This document shows positions 16,748 to 26,799 of a stretch of DNA of 64,000 nucleotides, piece after piece (position 1 is the stretch's first letter; each line of letters begins with the position of its first letter). This DNA comes from Lachnospiraceae bacterium. GTDB lineage: Bacteria > Bacillota > Clostridia > Lachnospirales > Lachnospiraceae. The notes beneath the pieces are model-generated. The model had not been told where the DNA came from and ran no database searches. It saw only the letters and a list, made by a program, of their open reading frames with translations. The stretch covers positions 177,317-241,316 of the forward strand of contig CAJTHM010000007.1 of assembly GCA_910576125.1 (NCBI GenBank). The letters are read 5' to 3'. The translations under genes were made by a program, and so were the position numbers.

Positions 16748-18625
16748 TCAGTCCGCTTTCGCAAGCCTTGGCATCTCCGCCATGCGGAGGGTGGTGCATC
16801 CGTAAGGGTAGAGGCGCTTCGTCACCGCCGCCCCCGCAGGCCTGGCGGATTCCGGCTTTTCCTTACACATGCCGTCTTCTTTCCTCCAGTCCAAAGGCAC
16901 CATCTCCATCTCCAGCATGACAGGGGGCTTCTCCCGGTCAAAGGGCATAGCGGGGAACTCTTCATGCACTACATTTATGTCTTCTTTCCCGAAGCCGAAC
17001 GCCCAGTCCGACTTAGGTCTGATAGCGTAATCGCAGTAAGGGAACTTCCTCTCCACGCCGTCCCTCTCGTACTCAATCCGCTCATACTCCGCCTCTATGG
17101 GCAGCGCGTAGAACAGAGGGCCTCTCCGCAGAGCCGCCATGCCGCTTGGCCGTTCCACGAATTCCGGCTCAAAGGTAAAGGAAATCTCTATCTCCTCTTC
17201 TCCCCACATTTTCCGTTTCGTAAAGAAGGTGCCGGGGCAGGCCTGCTGCACTTCCTCTCCCATGCGTACCCGGGCCGACTTGGCGAAGCCCGGAATCCGC
17301 ACAGAGATTTCAAACTCGAACCGCTCCTGCGGCAGGACCTTTATCCGGAGCGTATCCCGGAACGGATACCGGGTGTCCACCCACAGGCACACATTCTTGC
17401 CCAAAACGGATGTCTCCACCCGCACAGGCGCGATGGCCGTCACCGCCAGCCCCTCTTTTGTCCCCATCACCGCGGACAGGGCGAACTTGGGCCAGCCCTG
17501 GTTGAAATTCGCCGTACAGCAGCCGAAATTGGGCTCCAGGCCAAAGTTGTGGGACTCTCCGCTGTTGGAGCAGAAGACCACTTTCTCCTCGGGCACTTTG
17601 GTGCATTCCACCTGGTTGGTCATCTGGTCATACTGATGGGTCCACATGTCCGCGCTGACCGTAGTAGCCAGACCGTTAAAAGCTGCCTGTTCCAGCAGAT
17701 CTCCCCAGAAAGGATTCCCGCCGACGGAAAGCAGTTCCTCGTAGGAATACATGGCCTCCACCACGCTGCAGCACTCGCTGCCCTGCAGAGGGCTGGTCCC
17801 GGCCAGGCACTCATCCCCCGTGAAATGTCCGATCGCCATGCCATGCTCCTTCATCAGCTTCCGGTAGAACTCCAGCGCAAAGGCATCGCAGTCCTCCCCT
17901 GTCAGGAGGCTCATCTCCGCCCTGGACTTTAACGCCATGGCTACATTCACCACATGATTCACATAAGTCCAATAGCGCTTCACATCGGGCTTCTTAAAGG
18001 AAAGCTTTGTATACAGCTTCTCATAGTCGATGCCGCAGCCCTCCAGCACATAGGCCAGTTCGTCCATCCAGGGCTCCGGTCTCCTCTCGTGGAGCCACAG
18101 CAGCGGAATCATGCACTCGAACCACCGGGCCGCGCCCCAGCCGAACAGGGTCTTTGCGCTGATATGGCAGAGCAGCTGCTTCAGCGCCCTGTACACCGCT
18201 TCCTCGATGCGCTCATCTTTGCTGCAGGCCTCATAGACCACCAGCACCTTGCAGATCAGGAAAGCCGCCCACACATCATACCGTTCCCTCTCCTCCACGC
18301 TGCAGGGACAGATCCAGCCGTCCTCCTGCTGCCCGGAGAGGATTGCGTCTATGTAGCGCTTCGCCCTGGCCTGCAAACCGGCATCCTCCAGAAGCCAGGC
18401 CAGCGGGATGAAGCCGTCCAGCCAGTAGGGCACTCTCTCCCAGCCCTCCCTGTCGCCTCCGATCCACTTGCTGTCCCGCACATCCGGCCAGATCAGGTCC
18501 AGATGCCCGGATAAGCCCCTGGCCTGGAGCTCCAGCTGTCTCTTGAGCCAGCCCTCCGGTCTGATATCCGCGGGGCTTAGATAAGTCAGTTTTCTGTTCT
18601 TCCACTTTGCCGCATTCTCTTCCAT
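16748..18625 (-). CDS. Beta-L-arabinofuranosidase-like glycoside hydrolase (GH127/DUF1680 type)
   Basis: 625 residues, no signal peptide, so it acts on imported oligosaccharides. ATG at 18625 follows AAGGAG. The (alpha/alpha)6 core includes WERVPYWLDGFIPLAWLL. LEPNFGCCTANFNQGWPKFA (about 370-390) carries the Cys pair that in GH127 binds zinc and supplies the nucleophile, and SECCSVVEAMYSYEEL carries the candidate acid/base Glu with further Cys. It probably releases arabinose from pectin side chains. Assignment to GH127 rather than a sister family needs a profile search. It stands alone between lipid genes and a gene-remnant zone. Confidence 0.85.
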   Translation of the reverse strand: MEENAAKWKNRKLTYLSPADIRPEGWLKRQLELQARGLSGHLDLIWPDVRDSKWIGGDREGWERVPYWLDGFIPLAWLLEDAGLQARAKRYIDAILSGQQEDGWICPCSVEERERYDVWAAFLICKVLVVYEACSKDERIEEAVYRALKQLLCHISAKTLFGWGAARWFECMIPLLWLHERRPEPWMDELAYVLEGCGIDYEKLYTKLSFKKPDVKRYWTYVNHVVNVAMALKSRAEMSLLTGEDCDAFALEFYRKLMKEHGMAIGHFTGDECLAGTSPLQGSECCSVVEAMYSYEELLSVGGNPFWGDLLEQAAFNGLATTVSADMWTHQYDQMTNQVECTKVPEEKVVFCSNSGESHNFGLEPNFGCCTANFNQGWPKFALSAVMGTKEGLAVTAIAPVRVETSVLGKNVCLWVDTRYPFRDTLRIKVLPQERFEFEISVRIPGFAKSARVRMGEEVQQACPGTFFTKRKMWGEEEIEISFTFEPEFVERPSGMAALRRGPLFYALPIEAEYERIEYERDGVERKFPYCDYAIRPKSDWAFGFGKEDINVVHEEFPAMPFDREKPPVMLEMEMVPLDWRKEDGMCKEKPESARPAGAAVTKRLYPYGCTTLRMAEMPRLAKAD

Positions 18626-18758
18626 CGCTATCTCCTTTATCATCCTGGTTCATCCTGATCCACAGTATACCATGCCTGAATTCTTTTTACAATTTCCTTT
18701 CACAAAAAATCCTGCCGCTTTCAGGGCACACTTGTCCGCACGAATCATTCCGCGCCCC

Positions 18759-18860
18759 TCAGCTCCCGGCAAGCGCATGCTTCACGGCTCTGTCGAAGTC
18801 CTCCTGCAGCAGATCCGCTCCCTCAAGACCGCTATGCAGACGGACCAGTCCCTTTTTCAT
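18759..18860 (-). pseudogene. C-terminal remnant of a trans-sulfuration PLP enzyme (MetB/MetC/MetY type)
   Basis: 33 codons read KKGLVRLHSGLEGADLLQED followed by FDRAVKHALAGS. This matches the last residues of cystathionine gamma-synthase-like enzymes (G-L-V/I-R-x-S-x-G-x-E-x-x-x-D-L). The rest of the gene is absent. Confidence 0.55.
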
Positions 18861-18899
18861 GGTTTACCACGCTCACTCCAGGGCGTTCTTCATTTCCGG

Positions 18900-18913
18900 C
18901 GTTATGCAGTATA
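18900..18913 (+). repeat. Third copy of the CGTTATGCAGTATA repeat
   Basis: Identical 14-mer to the inner arm of the inverted repeat at 5706-5719, found between two gene remnants, 13 kb away. Confidence 0.6.
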
Positions 18914-18936
18914 TCTATTCCATCGGCGCCTGTCCC

Positions 18937-19060
18937 CTATTCTTTTACCGCGCCCGCGATATTTTCCACAAAAACCTCTTTCATGAAGCCGAACAGGACA
19001 ATGGCGGGGAGCATGGCGATCAGGGTCCCTGCCGCCACATTGCCCCAGTTGATATCATAC
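18937..19060 (-). pseudogene. C-terminal remnant of a sugar ABC permease (MalG type)
   Basis: The minus strand encodes NWGNVAAGTLIAMLPAIVLF then GFMKEVFVENIAGAVKE and a stop at 18937. This is the typical end of MalG-like permeases. About 230 upstream codons are gone; the sequence switches at about 19060 into a response-regulator fragment of opposite orientation. Confidence 0.75.
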
Positions 19061-19061
19061 C

Positions 19062-19735
19062 GTTTCCTCTCGGGGAACGGAAAGGTCTACTCCATCGGGT
19101 GCCCTCCCCAAAATGCCGGCCGGATTCCCGGCGACGCGGACTGGAAGAGCCTGGAAAATGAGCTGCGGTGCAAGAGCCCTCAGGAAACCGCGGACAGGCT
19201 ATGCTCTTACATCGACGGCTTATACCCTCTGGTGTATAACTTTGTGTACCTCATCCAGCCTATTTATGAATTGCTGATCCGCCTGAACTATGCTCCGTCA
19301 AAGGCGAACTGGGACTATTTTACCGACAATGCTTTCTGGTCCTCCCATGAGAACAGGAACGAGATTCTTCTCCTGATCAAAGAGGAAATCTCCCTCACCT
19401 GCCTCTCCAAATCCCCGGAGGACAATCTGCCTGTGACGGAGCGGGCCAAGGCTTTCCTCACGGAGCATTACCGGGAGCGGATTTCCATGGAGATGCTGGC
19501 GGAATCCTTCCATCTGAATCCCCGGTATTTTTCCACTTTGTTCAAAAAGAAAGAGGGGGTCTCCCCTCTCGATTACCTCACCGGGATACGGATGGATGCC
19601 GCCAGGAATCTTTTGCTGAACACGGACATTCCTGCCTCTGAAGTCTCTTCCCTTGTGGGATATGAGGATCCCAGGTATTTTTATAAGGTGTTCAAAAAAT
19701 ATACGGGACAGACGCCGACGGATTTCCGCAGTTGA
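19062..19735 (+). pseudogene. AraC-type response regulator, C-terminal fragment
   Basis: The last 220 or so residues of a YesN-like regulator: a linker region (ELRCKSPQETADRLCSYIDG), then a full AraC DNA-binding domain with two helix-turn-helices (MEMLAESFHLNPRYFSTLFK; ASEVSSLVGYEDPRYFYKVF) ending GQTPTDFRS. The receiver domain is absent. An in-frame ATG at 18983 lies in antisense permease DNA, so a chimeric protein could be made. It was probably the regulator of the lost importer. Confidence 0.8.
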
Positions 19736-19793
19736 CACTGCGCAGCTCCCTGCTCTTCCATTGAGGCATGGCTTTTAACTTATTTGTTTTTAA

Positions 19794-19814
19794 ATTATAC
19801 TTTATTGCTATAAT
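19794..19814 (+). promoter_or_regulatory. AT-rich dyad ATTATA-N9-TATAAT upstream of the GH78 gene
   Basis: It shares the 11-mer TATACTTTATT with the region in front of the GntR-LacI regulator (30751-30761). It may be an operator of that regulator, or coincidence in AT-rich DNA. Confidence 0.3.
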
Positions 19815-19909
19815 ACATCATATACTTATAAGGATGCATTCTCTTTTTCCGATTTACTGCACATCATTGCCATTCTGCCCATATACTGCCGGAAAGCTGG
19901 CAAAAGCTA

Positions 19910-19937
19910 TTGACTTTTATATATTATTATATATACT
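19910..19937 (+). promoter_or_regulatory. Promoter of the 20011-22143 rhamnosidase gene
   Basis: TTGACT (19910-19915), 16-bp spacer, TATACT (19932-19937), 73 bases before the ATG at 20011, which has GGAGG at good spacing. The downstream stretch is a run of TA repeats. Confidence 0.5.
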
Positions 19938-20010
19938 TTAATATATATTCAACTTTCCTTATCAATACACTGTCCCACCCATATCCTACCACTTACGGAG
20001 GTAACTGACT

Positions 20011-22143
20011 ATGCAAAATATGCACTGGATCCAGGGCGACAATATCTGCGAATCCCCTCTCTTCCGGAGAAACTTCTCTCTGGAACAGCTTCCCGCAAAA
20101 GCCCGGCTGGAAGTCTGCGGACTGGGCTATTTCCACCTGTACGCAAACGGAAAGCGGGTGGGCGACCAGGAATTCGCCCCCGCGCCCACCAATTATGCTT
20201 CCACTTTGGGATGCGATGTGGGCTATCCCGTCTGGGAGGAGCGGACGGCCTACCGCTGCCTGTATCTGGAATATGACCTGCTGCCCTGGCTGGCCGAGGG
20301 AGAGAATGTCATCGGCTTCCACCTGGGAAACGGCTGGTTCCACCAGACCAGGCGCACCGCGGAGGGGACTTTTCCTTTCGGCTTCCCGAAGCTCCGCTAT
20401 GAACTTCACTTAAGTTGGGCTGACGGAAGAGAAGTCCTGCTGGAAAGCGGCCCGGAGACTCTCTGGAAACCCAGCGGGATTCTGGAAAACAATCTGTTCT
20501 ATGGAGAGACCCAGGATTTAGCCCTCCTGGAGGAAAACTGGTGCACGGCAGATGCCGACAGGTCCGGCTGGCAGCCCGCAAGGCCCTCCCACGGGCCCCA
20601 GACACAGCTCGCCAGGCAGGACTGCCCTCCGGACAGGGTCCTGGGCAGCTTAAGCCCCGTCCTGCTGTGGGAGGATGAGGGCAGAAAGCTGTACGACTGC
20701 GGCGAGAACATTGCCGGATGGGTCACGGTGCGCTGTTCCGGCAGGCCCGGGGAGGCCGTCACCGTGAAATACGCGGAGGAACTGACCCCGGACGGGCACA
20801 GCCTGGATTTCGCCTCCGCCGGCGGAGACAGCCAGATTCAGGAAGACCGTTATCTCTGCGGCGCGGCGCCCCTGGAAGCCCGCCCGCGGTTCACCTGGCA
20901 CGGGTTCCGCTATTTCCAGATAGAGGGGCCGGGGGAGGCGCTGTCCGCGGCGCTGGTGTGCACGGACGCGGCCGTCACCTCTTCTTTCCGCTGTTCCGAT
21001 TCCACTTTGAACTGGCTGTACGATGCCTATATCCGGACGCAGCGGAACAATTACCACGGCTGCATCCCCTCCGACTGTCCCCACAGAGAACGGCTGGGCT
21101 ACACCGGGGACGGACAGCTGACCTGCGAGAGCGCCATGATGACCCTGGACACAAAGGGATTATATCGGAAATGGTACCGGGATATCCTGGACAGCCAGGG
21201 CGCGGACACCGGGCATATCCCCCACACCGCCCCTTTCCTGGGCGGAGGCGGAGGCCCCGGCGGCTGGGGCGGGGCGGTCTATCTCGTCCCCATGGCCTAT
21301 TACAAAGTTTACGGCGACACCGCGCTGATAGAGCAGGGTTATCCCGCCGTCCTGCGCTGGCTGGAATATATGGACTCCCGCAGCAGCGGCGGCCTGATTG
21401 TCCGGGAGGAAGCGGGCGGCTGGTGCCTGGGTGAATGGTGCGCCCCTCCCGCGGAGGAGGGCATGCTCCCACCCGAGTTCATCAACACTTATTACTATAT
21501 CCTGGGAATGAAAGCTTTCCGACAGATGGGCCGGATGCTCGGCCAGACAGAGCCCGTCTGGCTGGAAGAGCGCATCCGCGCTTCCGAAGAAGCCCTCCTG
21601 CAGGCCTATTTCGACGAAACCACCGGGGATTTCTGCGGCGGCCGGGGCGGAGCCAACGCCTTTGCGCTGAACCTAAAGCTGGGGGATGCGCGGACAAAAG
21701 AAAACCTGGCCGCCAGATACAGCTCGCCGGAGAATCTGGACACAGGCATCTTCGGCACGCCTGTGCTGTTGGAGCGTCTCTTCGCGGACGGCCAGGCCGA
21801 TCTGGCTTTCCGCCTGCTGACCGGCAGCGGCCCGGCCTCTTTCGCGCGGATGATGCAGGCCGGAGCCACAACGCTGTGGGAAGACTGGGACGGACATACC
21901 TCCCACGACCACCCCATGTTCGGCAGTCCGGTGAAACTGCTGTTCACGGAAATCCTGGGGATAAAGCAGCGGGAAGACAGCTCGGGCTTTGCGGACTGCT
22001 TCCTGGAACCGGCCGACATAGCCGCTCTCCAGTGGGCGGAGGGCTCTATTCGGACGGCTGCCGGAACCATTTCCGTCAGATGGCGCAGAAAGGACGACGG
22101 GAGCATGGAGGTCACTGGCGGCCCGGACTCCCGCTGCCCCTGA
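20011..22143 (+). CDS. Alpha-L-rhamnosidase, GH78 family
   Basis: 710 residues, no signal peptide. The N-terminal beta domain (LEVCGLGYFHLYANGKRVGD, about 34-53) is followed by the (alpha/alpha)6 domain with the diagnostic CPHRERLGYTGDGQL (about 355-370), which holds acidic residues of the active site. Late motifs are GATTLWEDWDGHTSHDHPMFG. It hydrolyses terminal alpha-L-rhamnose from imported pectin or flavonoid glycoside fragments. Only plus-strand gene of the rhamnosidase set; it has its own promoter and a terminator shared with the converging sensor gene. Confidence 0.93.
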   Translation: MQNMHWIQGDNICESPLFRRNFSLEQLPAKARLEVCGLGYFHLYANGKRVGDQEFAPAPTNYASTLGCDVGYPVWEERTAYRCLYLEYDLLPWLAEGENVIGFHLGNGWFHQTRRTAEGTFPFGFPKLRYELHLSWADGREVLLESGPETLWKPSGILENNLFYGETQDLALLEENWCTADADRSGWQPARPSHGPQTQLARQDCPPDRVLGSLSPVLLWEDEGRKLYDCGENIAGWVTVRCSGRPGEAVTVKYAEELTPDGHSLDFASAGGDSQIQEDRYLCGAAPLEARPRFTWHGFRYFQIEGPGEALSAALVCTDAAVTSSFRCSDSTLNWLYDAYIRTQRNNYHGCIPSDCPHRERLGYTGDGQLTCESAMMTLDTKGLYRKWYRDILDSQGADTGHIPHTAPFLGGGGGPGGWGGAVYLVPMAYYKVYGDTALIEQGYPAVLRWLEYMDSRSSGGLIVREEAGGWCLGEWCAPPAEEGMLPPEFINTYYYILGMKAFRQMGRMLGQTEPVWLEERIRASEEALLQAYFDETTGDFCGGRGGANAFALNLKLGDARTKENLAARYSSPENLDTGIFGTPVLLERLFADGQADLAFRLLTGSGPASFARMMQAGATTLWEDWDGHTSHDHPMFGSPVKLLFTEILGIKQREDSSGFADCFLEPADIAALQWAEGSIRTAAGTISVRWRRKDDGSMEVTGGPDSRCP

Positions 22144-22179
22144 CTCCCATACCAGGGCGGGAAATGCGTCCTGCCCGCG

Positions 22180-22213
22180 CAAAGGGACACCTGTCAGCCC
22201 AGGTGCCCCTTTG
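22180..22213. terminator. Intrinsic terminator between converging genes
   Basis: CAAAGGGACACCTG (22180-22193) pairs with CAGGTGCCCCTTTG (22200-22213) with one mismatch and a 6-base loop. A second GC-rich hairpin (GGGCGGG/CCTGCCC) lies just before it. Confidence 0.7.
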
Positions 22214-22219
22214 TCTGCC

Positions 22220-24406
22220 TTATTCCTCTCCGTTCCTGTACTGGGACGGAGTCAGCCCCAATTCTTTCTTGAATTTCCTGCGGAAGCTGGACACGTTTTC
22301 ATATCCCACCGCAACGCAGATATCCTCCACGGAATCCTGTGTGTTCCGCAGCAGAAATTTAGCCCTTTCCATGCGCATATTCCAGAGATAATCCGAAAAA
22401 TTCTCGTGGAAATACTTCTTACACAGATAACTCATATACGCAATACTGATATGGAACCGATTGGCCAGCATGGCGATGGAAAATTCCGAGGAAGCGTAAT
22501 GGGCTTCGATGAATTCCTGTATCTGCCCGCTCTGTATCGTCACTCCGGCCAGCTCCTCCTCAAACAGCTTTATCAGCGAAATCAGGGCATCGTAAATCTC
22601 TTTATTTTTCTCCTGGTAATCAAAGCTCCTGATATAATAAAGGGCCTCAAAATACGTGCCGTTATAAGCGCTGAACTTGATGTTCTGCTGGTTCATGTCC
22701 GTGATGATGGTCGTCAGCACCTCCGTCAGCACGCTCCTGTAATAAAAGGCCGGAAAGTCCGACTGCTCCAGGGATGCAAAAATATGACCCAGGGCCTGCC
22801 CGGCCTCCTCGAACTTCAGCTGCATGAGCCGTGAGGCGAATCCGTTCAGCTCACGATAGGGATAGGGGAATCCGTCGTCGCCGATATCATCCCCCAGCTC
22901 ATCATAGAACAGAACGGAGGCGTTCTCCCGGTGATTCCAAGCGGAGCACACATTCGTGTACAGATTCGGAATGTCCAGGGGGGAGGGGGAACCGTTGCTC
23001 AGCACCACCAGGCACCCGGACTCTTTCTGATAGTCCCGCATCAGTTCCTTTAACACCGCGTGTTTGTCCCTGTCCTGCCCTCCGTAGTAAATCAGCCAGG
23101 AGAAATATTCCGGCGTCACTTCCAGGCAGACGCAGAAAGAATCGTTGTCAGGGAAAGCCCTGAGGACATAGTCCTGAAAATCTTTTGCCGCCGAATCAGT
23201 AGCTTTTCCGTCTGCCGGCATGATCCGCACGATATAAATCAGGGAACTGGGTTCTCCGTTAAAAAGCCTCTCCATATTTTCCGCCGTGATTTCCTCCCCG
23301 TTTTCGTTTACGATAGTGTCCAGTATGGATTCTTTCATGATGCCATAATACTTATCGATTTTTTCCTGCAGCTTTTTCTGTTCCAGGAGCGTGGTGGAAA
23401 ACATCGTGTCCAGCTGTGTCTCCAGATTCTTTTCCTTTTCCCGCCCGTCCGTGAACTTTTCGTGGAGCCTGTACAGCGGCGAGTAGGTCATGCGCATTCC
23501 GAACAGGATGAACATCAGTCCGATGCATCCTATCACCGAAAATACCAGATACAAATCGAAAAAAGCCCTGTTAGCAATCCCGATCAGGATGTCCTTGGAA
23601 AAGCATACTGACAGATCCAGGTTCGTGTGCAGGGGCAGCGTGTATATCCAGTCATTTCCCTCATCTATCCTCTGGAGTTCATAGGAGCGTAGCATGGAAG
23701 AGGCCGGAAGTTTCCGGCTCTCCCCCAGGAAAGAAATCATATTGTCCTCTCCGTCGGTCAGATAGATGCCGGAGATTTCCTCGGACAGCATGTTCGTGCA
23801 TCGCCTTGTTATCTCCTCTGCGTCAATGATATAGAAGAGGTCGTATCTTTTGCTCTTTGTGCTGGGGAACAGGAGCAGCAGGGAGGATTCCCGGTTCTTC
23901 ACATATACCATGGAATTCCTGTTCTCATGCCCATACTTTCCCACAGGAAGTTTCAGCGGATTGCCGTCCAGCATGATATAGTAGTCGCCTTTCGATTTGT
24001 ATACATAATTCTTGCAGGCCAGGATAATGTCTCCGCCGTCCTGAATATAGATAATGTCGGATATCAGATGGTTCGCATCGGTAAACTGCCGCATGTCCTT
24101 GACCCCCAGCGAACTGTACCAGGAGGAATCGGAGGAATGCCGGAGCATCTTCAGGTTTGTGTTCTCACACAGATTGTAATGAATGTTGAACACCGCATCC
24201 AGATCGGTCTCAAAGCTCTGCCGGAACAGCAGGAGGTTCTGGCGGATGCGATTGTCCTGTTCGGTATAGTAAATTGTTCGGAGCTGATGCCGGAACGTGA
24301 TGAAGAAACACATCAGCAGGGCGCTGAGCAGGAGAAAATAAGATAAAAAATATTTCAGCAGCGTGCTGTAATTGATCATCCGCAATTTTTTCCTTATTTT
24401 CTCCAT
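22220..24406 (-). CDS. Membrane-bound AraC-family transcriptional regulator (one-component sensor)
   Basis: 728 residues. A membrane helix (about 15-40, YSTLLKYFLSYFLLLSALLM), a large extracytoplasmic region of the Cache type, a second helix (about 278-300, FFDLYLVFSVIGCIGLMFIL), a cytoplasmic linker, and an AraC DNA-binding domain in the last 100 residues (IAMLANRFHISIAYMSYLCK; VEDICVAVGYENVSSFRRKF). It has no kinase or receiver. It sits last in the operon with the second importer and a rhamnosidase, so it likely senses the imported sugar outside the cell and regulates that operon. ATG 24406 follows GGGGAGGAG. Confidence 0.92.
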   Translation of the reverse strand: MEKIRKKLRMINYSTLLKYFLSYFLLLSALLMCFFITFRHQLRTIYYTEQDNRIRQNLLLFRQSFETDLDAVFNIHYNLCENTNLKMLRHSSDSSWYSSLGVKDMRQFTDANHLISDIIYIQDGGDIILACKNYVYKSKGDYYIMLDGNPLKLPVGKYGHENRNSMVYVKNRESSLLLLFPSTKSKRYDLFYIIDAEEITRRCTNMLSEEISGIYLTDGEDNMISFLGESRKLPASSMLRSYELQRIDEGNDWIYTLPLHTNLDLSVCFSKDILIGIANRAFFDLYLVFSVIGCIGLMFILFGMRMTYSPLYRLHEKFTDGREKEKNLETQLDTMFSTTLLEQKKLQEKIDKYYGIMKESILDTIVNENGEEITAENMERLFNGEPSSLIYIVRIMPADGKATDSAAKDFQDYVLRAFPDNDSFCVCLEVTPEYFSWLIYYGGQDRDKHAVLKELMRDYQKESGCLVVLSNGSPSPLDIPNLYTNVCSAWNHRENASVLFYDELGDDIGDDGFPYPYRELNGFASRLMQLKFEEAGQALGHIFASLEQSDFPAFYYRSVLTEVLTTIITDMNQQNIKFSAYNGTYFEALYYIRSFDYQEKNKEIYDALISLIKLFEEELAGVTIQSGQIQEFIEAHYASSEFSIAMLANRFHISIAYMSYLCKKYFHENFSDYLWNMRMERAKFLLRNTQDSVEDICVAVGYENVSSFRRKFKKELGLTPSQYRNGEE

Positions 24407-24424
24407 ATGCTCCTCCCCAAAAGG

Positions 24425-26719
24425 CTACGCAGGCATGGTATTCCTGCAGATATAATTTCCCTCTTTCAGCTCTTTCTCACAGAAGCCGTCCTCAAATTCC
24501 CAGCCGGCAGGCAGGCATGTCCTGCCGCTTAAATTTCCCGAAATACGTATGTTCATCGATATTATTTCGTTTTTCTTTTGATTCTGCCCGTCCCTCTCCC
24601 ATCTCAGGGCGATTTTGCCTGACGGCGTGCGGAAAGCCCCTCCGGCATGGCGCAGCTTCCGGATGAAATGGGGCGATACCAGAATACTGTCCGGATCCTC
24701 CAGATAAGGATTGGGCACGATTCCCGCCACAGCCTGCAGGAACCATCCGCTGATGTCTCCGAAAAAGTGGTGGTTCCGGGAATGGATGTCCGCTTCCGGC
24801 ACCAGGAAGTCCTCCCAGAGAGAAGTGGCCCCTCTGGCGATCCAGTTGCCGTAGGAGGGATAATCCGGCCTCGTGATCATCTCGTATGCCAGATCCGCCT
24901 CCCCGCAGTCCGTAAGCACATGGAAGAGCACCCGCAGCCCCAGCGCCCCTCCGTTCATGTACCCGCCGTTCTGGCGGATGATTTCCAGGAGCCGGGAGAA
25001 CGCCGCCCTGCGCTCCGACTTTCTGAACAGGCCGTAGCAGATTGCCATGGCCTGGGACGTCTGACAGCTTCCGGCCACGGTCATGGTAGAGAAGTCGATC
25101 AGATAACGCCTGAAGGCTTTTTTCAGTTCTCTCCGCAGCCTGTCCGCATATTGATACTCGGCCTCTCTGCCCAGAGCCCGGAACAGGACTTTCGCCTCTT
25201 CCAGGAGATGGACGCCCACGGCGGTGGAAGTTACCTCCACAGGGGCTTTCTGGCCGCCTCCGCTCTTGCCGGTCTCGCACCAGTCCCCCAGCCCCGTGTC
25301 CACCAGTCCTCTGTCGTTCCGGAGCCCTGAGAGACAGAACAGATACCGGAAGACGGACGGCGCAGCCTCTCGCGCCGTGTCCAGGTCCCCGCGGAGACGA
25401 TACAGGCAATAGGGAATCTCCACAATCACCTGGTCCCAGGCAGGGCCGCATCCGTCCCCCCATTCCCCTGTGGGGACGATTCCGGGCAGGGAGCCGTCTT
25501 TCCTCTGGGCCGCCATCACATTGCGCAGCCACTCCCGGAGGGAATCCTCCACGGAAAGATTCAGGAGCATATGCTCCGCGGAGAGGGCCGCGTCCCCTGT
25601 CCATCCGTTCTTCTCCCTGTGGGGGCAGTCCGTGGGGAACCAGAGGAAATTAGAGAGAGTCGCTCTCCTGGTCATCTCCCACAGCCTGTCAGCCGTGGCA
25701 TCGGAGCTGGAAAAGTCAGCCATCTCCTGAAAGTCCCCGCCCAGCACATGGTAAGCCAGCAGGTTTTCATCCGCCTGCTCCTTATCGATTCCACGAACAT
25801 AGGCATACCGGAAACCGTAATAGCTGAAAAAGGGCTTCCAGCTCTCCTCCCCCTCTCCCCGGCAGATATAGCAGGTATCCTGGACTCTTTCCTTATAGGG
25901 GGAATCGGATTCCGGGAACATCAGGTTCTTCCTGTCAAGGACCCCGTCATGAATCCATTCGCCATAAGATATCCTGATTTCCTGCCCGGGCCTGCCCCGG
26001 ACTGTCAGCTCGCAGATTCCCGCCGTGTCCACGCCGAAATCATACAGATAGCCCTCCGCGCAGGGGGTGATGGAAACTGCCCTGCGTATCTCCCATACTT
26101 TCACAGGGGAGGCGGTGCACAGCCTCGGCTCCCCTCTGGGCGGCGTCCTTTTGACAACCGTGTGCCATCCCTCCTCCCACAGAGAGGGCGAGCACCAGTC
26201 AGGGATTTCCAGCCTTGCGTCGTATATTTCGCCGCTCCTGATGTCGTCCTCCAGAAGCGGTGACGGATGGGCCAGGAAAGACTCATCGCTTTCTATGGAA
26301 AAAATATTTCCGTCCCCATACCCCAGATCCAGGCGCAGCGCCGTCATGGGCGCGCCCCTCCACCTCGCCTTGTGGAAGTCCCATATGAAGCCCCCAAAGG
26401 CATTGCACATTCCGTTTCCCAGAATGATTCCTATCACATTGCCGCCGGTCTCCAACCAGGGCAGCACGTCGTAGGCATCATAGTAGATAATGTCGTCCGG
26501 ATTGCTGATATACGGCGCCAGGGCACATTTCGTAATCTCTTTTCCGTTGATAAATACACGGTAAAATCCCAGTCCTGTAATCAGCAGCTCCGCTTCCTCC
26601 GGCATCCGGTCCAGCGTGAATTTTTTGCGGATATAAGGTGCCGGCACCTGGCGGTCAAAATCCGCGTATTCTGTCGAGGCAGAGATGAACTGCATCGGAA
26701 ACTCCTGTCTGTTCTCCAT
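24425..26719 (-). CDS. Alpha-L-rhamnosidase, GH78 family (second)
   Basis: 764 residues, cytoplasmic. N-terminal carbohydrate-binding beta domains (ELLITGLGFYRVFINGKEIT), the active-site stretch DCPHREKNGWTGDAAL (about 365-380), and the later GATSLWEDF and HHFFGDISGWF motifs. Encoded between the importer (ends 26800) and the membrane AraC regulator (starts 24406), all on one strand with short gaps, so it degrades what that importer brings in. Start at 26719 follows GGAGGAAAGAAGGA. Confidence 0.93.
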   Translation of the reverse strand: MENRQEFPMQFISASTEYADFDRQVPAPYIRKKFTLDRMPEEAELLITGLGFYRVFINGKEITKCALAPYISNPDDIIYYDAYDVLPWLETGGNVIGIILGNGMCNAFGGFIWDFHKARWRGAPMTALRLDLGYGDGNIFSIESDESFLAHPSPLLEDDIRSGEIYDARLEIPDWCSPSLWEEGWHTVVKRTPPRGEPRLCTASPVKVWEIRRAVSITPCAEGYLYDFGVDTAGICELTVRGRPGQEIRISYGEWIHDGVLDRKNLMFPESDSPYKERVQDTCYICRGEGEESWKPFFSYYGFRYAYVRGIDKEQADENLLAYHVLGGDFQEMADFSSSDATADRLWEMTRRATLSNFLWFPTDCPHREKNGWTGDAALSAEHMLLNLSVEDSLREWLRNVMAAQRKDGSLPGIVPTGEWGDGCGPAWDQVIVEIPYCLYRLRGDLDTAREAAPSVFRYLFCLSGLRNDRGLVDTGLGDWCETGKSGGGQKAPVEVTSTAVGVHLLEEAKVLFRALGREAEYQYADRLRRELKKAFRRYLIDFSTMTVAGSCQTSQAMAICYGLFRKSERRAAFSRLLEIIRQNGGYMNGGALGLRVLFHVLTDCGEADLAYEMITRPDYPSYGNWIARGATSLWEDFLVPEADIHSRNHHFFGDISGWFLQAVAGIVPNPYLEDPDSILVSPHFIRKLRHAGGAFRTPSGKIALRWERDGQNQKKNEIISMNIRISGNLSGRTCLPAGWEFEDGFCEKELKEGNYICRNTMPA

Positions 26720-26799
26720 TCCTTCTTTCCTCCGTCGTTTTTTCTGTGTGTTCGGAATCCCGCAGCTTATCTTATTTTATGTTCCCCCGGTCCCATCTG

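Noticed and set aside
16694..17932. 412-codon plus-strand ORF opposite GH127
   Set aside because: Rich in H, R, P and L as expected from antisense reading; no family features.
18983..19735. Intact 250-residue AraC regulator
   Set aside because: The first 26 residues are read from antisense permease DNA and the receiver domain is missing, so it is a chimeric fragment.
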